DNA of 64,000 nucleotides, taken from Glycine soja (taxonomy: Eukaryota; Streptophyta; Magnoliopsida; Fabales; Fabaceae). Within the stretch, counting starts at the first letter, position 1; each line of letters opens with the position of its first letter. Made by a program: the position numbers and the translations under genes. Positions 57,817 to 64,000 of this stretch are shown piece after piece. Location of the stretch: positions 27,281,735-27,345,734 of the forward strand of contig NC_041003.1 in NCBI RefSeq assembly GCF_004193775.1, in the 5' to 3' direction. The notes below the pieces were generated by a model, which saw nothing but the letters and a program-made list of their open reading frames with translations, was not told where the DNA came from and searched no databases.

Positions 57817-58858
57817 AGTAATGTGGTCTTCATCTGGTGATTCCTTGTTTGCATTTGTTTCACTGTGGCACAATTTTTTTTTTATTTAGGCTTGGAGGAA
57901 TATGATCAAAATGGTTACCAGAAGAAAAAAATGTACCTGCACAACACTCCATCCCTATCGGTTTTCATTATTGAAGATTTGCTTCCATTTTCTCTTGATT
58001 CCTTAGTTATTAAACTTTTAGGTTATAAGTTTCTGGCACATTTTTTTATTGAATTCAGATTTTGTTCCCTATGAGTCCTATGTACTATTTTTGAAAAAAC
58101 CAGTGCAGCATACTGACCAAAATGCAAAAAGCAGTTTTATTGTATGCATTAGTGATATATAAGAAATGATACACTTATTCTCCATGGAAGTTCCTCTAGG
58201 AGGGAAAAATGTAAGTTTAATCCTAAAAGAATGTGAGTACGCATTCAATTAAACCTAAACCAATTGGAATCTTGAATTATAGTAGGAAACTAGTTTAAGT
58301 ACTATGATGAAAGATTTAGGATTACCCCAGCTACTGTGGGTTTACTTAGAGCATCCTTGGATCATGCAAAGCATCAGATTGGAGTAGTGTGTTGTTTTCT
58401 TGGACGAAACAACAAAGAATGTGAAAATAAACCGTGAAACAGATGAACACCAATAGAAAAACTAATAAAATATGATACTGAACACTGAAAGCACACACAC
58501 AAAACAATAAAAAAAAATTTCTATCACTGAGACTAAGGTCTCCTACAAAGAGTATTCTCTATCAACAAAGTGCAAATACGACACCTTTACTAATTACATA
58601 ATCTATTATCAAATATGTTCTCCAAACTCATAGCTTCCAGCAATCATTTTCTATGCATAACTGCCATCATGCAGTTTCTAATTCAGAACTTCTGATACAT
58701 AATCAATTATTTTCTATCACTTACATTCCTAATAACTAACAACCTCAAATCCATTAATGGATCCTTTCCTAACTAACTAGGGATCTCAGAAACTTGTCCC
58801 TTTGACATAGACAAAGAAAGAAACCTGATATAAGAGGCAATGGTATGTATATTAGTAC

Positions 58859-58948
58859 CTGATTTGGCCACATGTAGAGAGGCATGTGAGAACCAGCTAC
58901 TTGTTGATTTAAAAAGGGAGTTGGAGCAGACTCATAATTGTTATATGC
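58859..58948 (-). pseudogene. Exon-like captured fragment, 30 codons
   Basis: An exactly 90-bp open segment on the minus strand between an AATAG acceptor and a CAG-GTACT donor. It reads AYNNYESAPTPFLNQQVAGS then HMPLYMWPNQ. Intact splice sites and phase suggest a genuine exon captured with its introns. It may be from the same gene as the PRP39-like exon, but I cannot show it. Confidence 0.5.
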
Positions 58949-59388
58949 CTATTTAAAAGAGATTAATAAAAGTGACATTTTTTTCTTGTTTCCATTTCAA
59001 AGAACTCTTCTTTGTATAACTTTTATTAATCTCACTAATTCTAATTAGATTATCATTAGTAGTGACATCGTAATAACTAAATTGCATCTAATTACAATCT
59101 AGAAGTAAGAAATAAAAGAAAAAAAAGGTTGTAACAGTGCCTAAAAAGGACTTTATAATTGCACATATAAGCCTAACTGACTGAGTTCAAATAAAAGAAA
59201 TAGCAGCAAATAAGTGATTCTTCCTCTCATTTTTTTGGTTTAGGAATAGAGAATTTTGGGGGGAGATTAATAAAAGTAACAGAGTCAAAGAGGCTCTAAG
59301 GTTTTATAGAGTACTCCTAGAAATCAATCATGACATAGCAGCAAATAGAAGCCAATAACATAAACACATTCTAAAGCCATAAAAGTAA

Positions 59389-59917
59389 GGGGTGGGAATA
59401 GGCCAGGCTAGGCCAGACTTTAAAAGGCCTGAGCCTAGCCTACCATGAATTTTTGAGGCCTAAGCCTGGCTTATAGCCTATCAAAGGCTTTTATTTTGGC
59501 TCGGCCTGGCCTGTTTAAAAGCTTAGCCTCGCCTGATAGCCTTTTTAAAAGCCTTCTTAAAAGCCCTGTTCACATTAAATGCTTTGCTCTAGGAATGTAA
59601 TAGGAAAGTTAAAGGAAACGGAAATTTCAAGAGGAATAGTAGGAAAACCAATAAAAATAATGAGAAATATAAAGGGCACATGACTTACACCTAAATTGTA
59701 ATTAAAGTCTTAATTCAGTTTCAAAAAAAATTAATTGTACCCAAAAAAATAATATAAGTATATATATATGTCGGCCTATCAGACTTATAAGGCTTTTTAA
59801 TAAGCCTAAGCCTGGTCTATTTAATTTAATAAGCTTTTAAAAAAGTTTGAGCCTAACCTTTTAATTAAATGGGCCAGTTCAGGCTTTATGTAGGCCGGCC
59901 TGGCCTATTCCCACCCC
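59389..59917. mobile_element. Terminal-inverted-repeat insertion (hAT-like MITE candidate)
   Basis: 529 bp with ends GGGGTGGGAATAGGCC and, in reverse, GGGGTGGGAATAGGCCAGGC (right end reads GGCCTATTCCCACCCC). The interior is rich in AGGCCTAAGCCTGGC-like subrepeats, especially near both ends. No transposase. A clear target duplication is not visible. It is nested in the CACTA element. Confidence 0.7.
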
Positions 59918-60073
59918 TAAGTAGAGACAAAACATAGTCAAGAAATATCACAAAAACTATTATTATGATGTGCCAAATCAATTGCCTTTGAGTTTTTCCC
60001 CTCGATTAAATAAGCATATACAAAAGACCATTAACATGAAATTCAATAAAAATAACAAGTAAATGGAAGAAAC

Positions 60074-60175
60074 CTTGAAATAAAGAATAATTTGCAATTT
60101 CTCTTCCTCCATTGGCTTCCGTGAAGTCCACATAATGTATCCAGTAGTCAGGATAGTTGGCACACACATTCAAGC
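60074..60175 (-). pseudogene. Captured exon resembling pre-mRNA splicing factor PRP39
   Basis: The minus strand reads CLNVCANYPDYWIHYVDFTE then ANGGREIANYSLFQ and reaches a donor CAAG-GTTTC at 60074. In plant PRP39 proteins (U1 snRNP-associated, built of HAT helical repeats) a segment with CANYPEYW and GGREIANYSL is characteristic, so I infer a captured PRP39 exon. Only one exon is recognised, so no PRP39 function can be encoded here. Identification is from memory of the family. Confidence 0.55.
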
Positions 60176-60979
60176 ATCAATTTCAAAGATATGCAATATG
60201 GTAAACAACACAGTTTTTAACAGAGAAATTGAAATACAAAAGTATTCATTGTTACTTGTCCAATATAACTCAGCTTGATTGGACTCTCTTAGCTTTAATA
60301 GCAACTACTTCGGATAAAGAACCAAAAAGAATCTTCACTCTGATTTTTATCTGTGTAAATATTTGATAGTTTAGAATAAGAAAAGGAACTTATATCTAGA
60401 AGGTATTACACTTTGACGTTCAAACCTTCTCTGCATCATAAAAATCATGGAGTTGAAGTACTAATTGAGAACATGAATCTATGATAACTTCTGATATGAA
60501 ATAGTTCCTAAGATGGATCTCCAATGACTCGAGGCACAATCAATAGTAAATCTTGAAAGTCCCCAGGCTTGAACCTATTAGTCTGTCTTCTCATACTCTA
60601 CTTGTAGATAATTCTTAAACATATGTAAGCAGGTTTTTCATTCTCTAAATTACTGACAAATTCCCAGCTATTCAAACCCAATTAGAAAGTGAAGTATATG
60701 TGTTTACCTCTTCTTATCAATATTCATTTTAACATGAACTTGCTCTGTGTTAGTAGGTCTCAAAGCTGCATACAAACAATTTCTTATTTCTTCAAATCCT
60801 AACAACTTAAAGCTATTTCTTTTTAATTTCATTTCACAGCCAAACACATATTATAAGTCAAGTCTTGAGTTTTTTTTTCTTGAAATAAGAAAAAAGTTAG
60901 GAAGGATATAGTGCAGTGCTAGCAAATTAGCCAAACCTCACTCATAAAGCCTCTTCAAATTACACTTTAGGTCCAACCA

Positions 60980-61018
60980 AGTTTTTCATCAAGGCCAATT
61001 TTCTCTCCAATGTAGTTC
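60980..61018 (-). pseudogene. Short exon-like fragment
   Basis: After a TTTGCAG acceptor the minus strand reads NYIGEKIGLDEKLGWT and then stops. It could be another captured exon end; evidence is weak. Confidence 0.25.
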
Positions 61019-61199
61019 TGCAAAGTGAAAAGCTAAATAACAATAAACATATTACTATATGCACTCCAGCATCTAGCTATGTTTGCTTCATAAAAAATAA
61101 ATAAATAAATAATGCAACAATATTGTTAAAAAATTTCAGAGAAACAAGAAGCACGGAAGGGCATGTTATGTTAACATTTTGGAAAAGTGAAAGACAAGA

Positions 61200-61785
61200 G
61201 TAACCATAATAATGGGGCGCGATGAAGGTGTCCCTGCTGATGCCGCTAAGGCCACTGATGATGATGATGAGGGCGTAACCGTGAATTTCTTTGATTAAAT
61301 TGAAAACGGCGAGGTTGACGCAAGCATAGAGCAAGGACAAAAGAGTAATTAAGCGCAACTATAGGTTAAGGGGTAGCATTTTGCAGTAGAAGGAAATGTA
61401 ATCGAAGGGGTTGGTGGCGGCAAGGGCGAAGATGATGGGGTTGAAGGTGGAATCAATAAGGTTAGTGTCGAGCGAGTGGAAGAGTTGAAGGGCTTGATGG
61501 AGGTTGTTGCTGTGTGCATGGAGGGAGATGATGGTGTTCCAAATGACGACATTTTGGTGCCGCGATGAGGTTTAGAGGAAGAGTTGGTGGGTGAAGGGGA
61601 GGCAGAGGAAAGAGGAGGAGACGAAGGGGTTATGAAGGAAGGAGGACTTGGTGGCGTGGGCGTGGAGCAAGGTAGCAAGGAGGAGTGTATGGAAGCTTTT
61701 AGGGCACAGAGGAGCAAAGAAAGAGAATGGAATTCTCAGTGTCAAAGTAAAAAGGTGAGCAAAATTCAAAGACTGTTTTATTAAA
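61200..61785 (-). pseudogene. Captured pentatricopeptide-repeat (PPR) gene fragment
   Basis: One minus-strand frame reads LLATLLHAHATKSSFLHNPF, a stop at about 61568, then HQNVVIWNTIISLHAHSNNL, HQALQLFHSLDTNLIDSTFN and PIIFALAATNPFDYISFYCK. After a stop and frameshift near 61360 it continues ITLLSLLYACVNLAVFNLIK then EIHGYAL. The pattern (NVVxWNTIISLHAHS, ALQLF, LLxACVNL, KEIHGYA) is that of a plant organelle-targeted PLS/E-class PPR protein. Its GC content is higher than the surrounding DNA, as expected for a captured gene piece. It lacks most repeats and is interrupted, so it is not functional. Confidence 0.75.
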
Positions 61786-61824
61786 AACATGTCTTTGAAT
61801 ATTTTGAATACTTAATTTCTAGAA

Positions 61825-61920
61825 CGGTTTTCAATGACCGTCGTTGTATAACTTTTATTATTTACAAAATTACCACCACGTGATATTCTAAGACGGTTTT
61901 GTATAACCGTCTTAGAATGT
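61825..61920. repeat. CACTA subterminal repeats, right end
   Basis: Contains ATTCTAAGACGGTTTT and ACCGTCTTAGAATGT as an inverted pair (61887-61920), plus the diverged AACGGTTTTCAATGACCGTCG. Confidence 0.88.
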
Positions 61921-63397
61921 GTGTCGTAAAAAATAGTTTTTTTAGTAGTGTCTAGTGAAATCTAAAAATATAATAGCATACTAATTACACTTAAGGCTAT
62001 CCTATCTTTACAACCTTACCTCATGATGCCTCCACGGATAAGTGTCTAGTCTGCTTACTTTTTCGGTGTATGTTTTAGCACTTAACCCATATTCTTTTAA
62101 CTTAGGACTTTATTTTAATCATTTTTAGGATATCTTTTGTAAGTAATTAATTTTTGGATTTAATTTTAGTCTTTTTAGGAATTTATAAGTTTTCATGTGT
62201 TTTGTAGGATAAGAAAGAGATTTGGAAGAAGCAAGTAAAAGGTAGTGTTCAAGTTAAAGAAGGAAAAATCAAAGATAATGGCGCTAAATAGTATGGGTTC
62301 TTTCACACTTAGCGCCAAACGTCCAAAGACTTTGTTCTTTGCTGAGTTTTTTGCATTTAGCGCTAGCTCTTAGGCCCTAAATGCCACTCTATCACAAACA
62401 CAAGGCAAATGGTATCACCAAAAAAATCTTGTGCCACATCAAGTGTGGGTTTTTGGGCACTTAGCACCAGCACTCCAAAAAGGACCCAAGTAGAATTCGA
62501 TTACCATGCTTAGCATTGGTGTATCCACACTTAGCGCTAGATGGTCAGATTTAAGCATTGACATTGTCACATAATGAGCATCGAACAAAAAGAATTATTC
62601 CTTAAATGAGAAAACACTTAGTGAACATTTACTTCTGGACATTCCTGGGACTTTTTGTGGTGACCAGAAGAGCATCCTCATGGCTTCCTCACCAAGCTTA
62701 TTCATTTATCCATCATTTTATATTATTTTCTTAGCTATGTGTAGCTAAAATCACCCCTATTAGGGTTTAATGTAGGTAGACATTTACTCATGTATATACT
62801 TTGAGTTTCTAATCTATATTTATTGTTCATTATTAGTACTCTTATTTTATACTTAATGCTCACACTTGTTTGATCTCGTTTCACTTGATTTATGGTTTGA
62901 ATGTTGTTAGAAAATGCTTTTAAAGATAGAACTCAAGAAGAATAACTAATAGTTTTTGTATGTAGGAATGTAGCAAAACTTAGCTATTAGTCGTCATTAA
63001 AACCCACTTGTTCTTACAACAAGTTGTTTAGCTAAATTACTCAAGGGATTGATAGTTTAGTTAAGAAACTAAGACTCTCATTAGTATAGGAATTAAGGTT
63101 TGAGTTTTCTTGTGGGTTGATGGTAATAAGTAAACTTTAAACTTGATTAACGAATATTATATATGTTGCATGAGAAAAGAGTTTGGTTATATTTAACTCC
63201 AACATTGAAAGGTGATTGTCAATAAGAGTGGAAAAAGTGATTGATTGTGTTTGTGAAGAGAAAAGTGAGAAGGAGAAAGTGGCTTAAAAAAATGGAGGAG
63301 AACAAAGTTGTTGGAAGTAAATCATTTGTTGATAATTAGTCAAATTCACAATTGATCAGTCAAATTGGTACAACAATAAAATCACAATTTTACTGTG

Positions 63398-63455
63398 AGT
63401 CATAGAAGGACTTTTGTGCTGAACTTAGTCATAGAAGGACTTTTGTGCTGAACTT
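63398..63455. repeat. 29-bp tandem duplication
   Basis: Two perfect, adjacent 29-bp copies beginning AGTCATAGAAGGACTTTT (63398-63426 and 63427-63455). Confidence 0.95.
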
Positions 63456-63553
63456 TGTCTAGGATCGCTAAAGGTAGGATCACAATAAAATCATCATGAT
63501 TTTGCATGTAAAACCGCATTATTTGTGATCTTCAAAGCACTACCACCAACAAA

Positions 63554-63557
<4 letters not shown>

Positions 63558-63617
<60 letters not shown>
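63558..63617. repeat. (AT)n microsatellite
   Basis: Sixty bases of uninterrupted AT repeat. Confidence 0.95.
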
Positions 63618-63619
<2 letters not shown>

Positions 63620-64000
63620 CAAGTATTTTATGTACTGAAGACTTAGATTTAAGTCTTATAAATTAAAAAAATGTAATTGAAAGCAAACATTTCAATAAAA
63701 AATTATCAATTAAATTTTATTGAAAATAAATCATTGATTAAAGTCAATAAATATTTAACATCAATAACATTAAAGTCACAAAAAAAAATTACATATGCAT
63801 GAGAACACATAGAATCTTATTATCTAAGTTAGGAGTTTTCATCCAATATCCAAGATAAGTTCACAATTTTAAAAACCTTGTCAGCAACAATTGCACGAGG
63901 TCCAAATCATAAAAATCATTATATTTTGTTATAAAATATAGTTATAAAATAAAATCCACATGCGCCAATACATTATCGAACTGAAGGGTATGTAGTAAAT

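Larger units (their letters stand above)
54647..61950. mobile_element. CACTA (En/Spm-type) transposon carrying host gene fragments
   Basis: 7304 bp bounded by CACTACTAC at the left and TAGTAGTG at the right, with a 3-bp target duplication TCT (54644-54646 and 61951-61953), as expected for CACTA elements. Subterminal regions carry repeated CCGTCTTAGAATGT motifs in both orientations (54700-54930 and 61825-61920), the kind of sites bound by CACTA transposases. No transposase reading frame is recognisable, so it is non-autonomous. Inside are exon-like islands on the minus strand, including PRP39-like and PPR-like segments. Soybean Tgm-Express1 is a known element of this kind; identity with it is not claimed. 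Confidence 0.88.
61954..64000. other. LTR-like remnants and simple repeats, no gene
   Basis: No coding region is supported. 62270-62560 has TTAGCGCTA / GGCGCTAAAT-type motifs seen in soybean-style LTRs, and 62640-63000 resembles an LTR leader. No boundaries can be fixed. The last ~330 bases are AT-rich and featureless. Confidence 0.45.

Noticed and set aside
61584..61784. Plus-strand Gly/Glu-rich frame opposite the PPR fragment
   Set aside because: Shadow of the PPR-coding strand; the minus-strand reading shows clear PPR motifs.

Overview
This window is a block of plant repetitive DNA, most likely from the gene-poor, pericentromeric part of a legume chromosome. Soybean (Glycine max) is my best guess. 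That guess rests on the repeat style: env-less Athila/Diaspora-like Ty3 elements with a tRNA-Asp primer site, Ogre/Tat-like elements with GCTCGCCCAGGCGAGC-type palindromes, TAATCGATTA-rich LTRs, and a gene-capturing CACTA transposon of the kind known as Tgm-Express in soybean. No database search was possible. I see no rRNA, tRNA or CRISPR locus and no complete, clearly functional host gene.

Layout. 1-7380: two chromovirus-type Ty3 remnants in opposite orientation. The left LTR is split by a 1.73-kb solo LTR, a 510-bp Ty1/copia reverse-transcriptase fragment lies between the two LTR ends, and a broken PR-RT-RH-IN pol follows on the minus strand. 7380-8834: a broken copia gag-protease-integrase fragment. 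8836-10394: a host MATH-domain/coiled-coil gene on the minus strand, three exons, truncated at its 3' end. 11005-11673: two LTR scraps.

11674-28156: a Tat/Ogre-like Ty3 element on the plus strand, with gag but no pol. Its 5' LTR holds a 5'-truncated Athila-like element (13160-18377) flanked by a 632-bp direct duplication. Its 3' LTR holds a solo LTR with a perfect target duplication. 28157-29850: diverged repeats and a Ty3 LTR remnant. 29850-45463: a copia element on the minus strand. It is split by a 10-kb Athila-like element (30859-40884, target duplication GTCTC) and by a small solo LTR (42418-42861, target duplication ATTAT).

45968-54394: a short non-autonomous copia element on the minus strand, split by a 6.2-kb Tat-like derivative without gag or pol (46595-52824, target duplication CTTTG). 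54647-61950: a CACTA DNA transposon (target duplication TCT) that carries host exon fragments, including one resembling the splicing factor PRP39 and a pentatricopeptide-repeat (PPR) fragment, plus a terminal-inverted-repeat insertion. 61951-64000: LTR-like remnants and simple repeats.

The window therefore reads as a record of nested insertion, LTR-LTR recombination and illegitimate recombination rather than a set of cooperating genes. The least explained structure is a tandem array of short hairpins just upstream of the 3' LTR in both Tat-like elements. It has about 14 units in one and about 27 in the other, and the stem changes are largely compensatory. The CACTA element and the 632-bp duplication are the other two items most worth following up.
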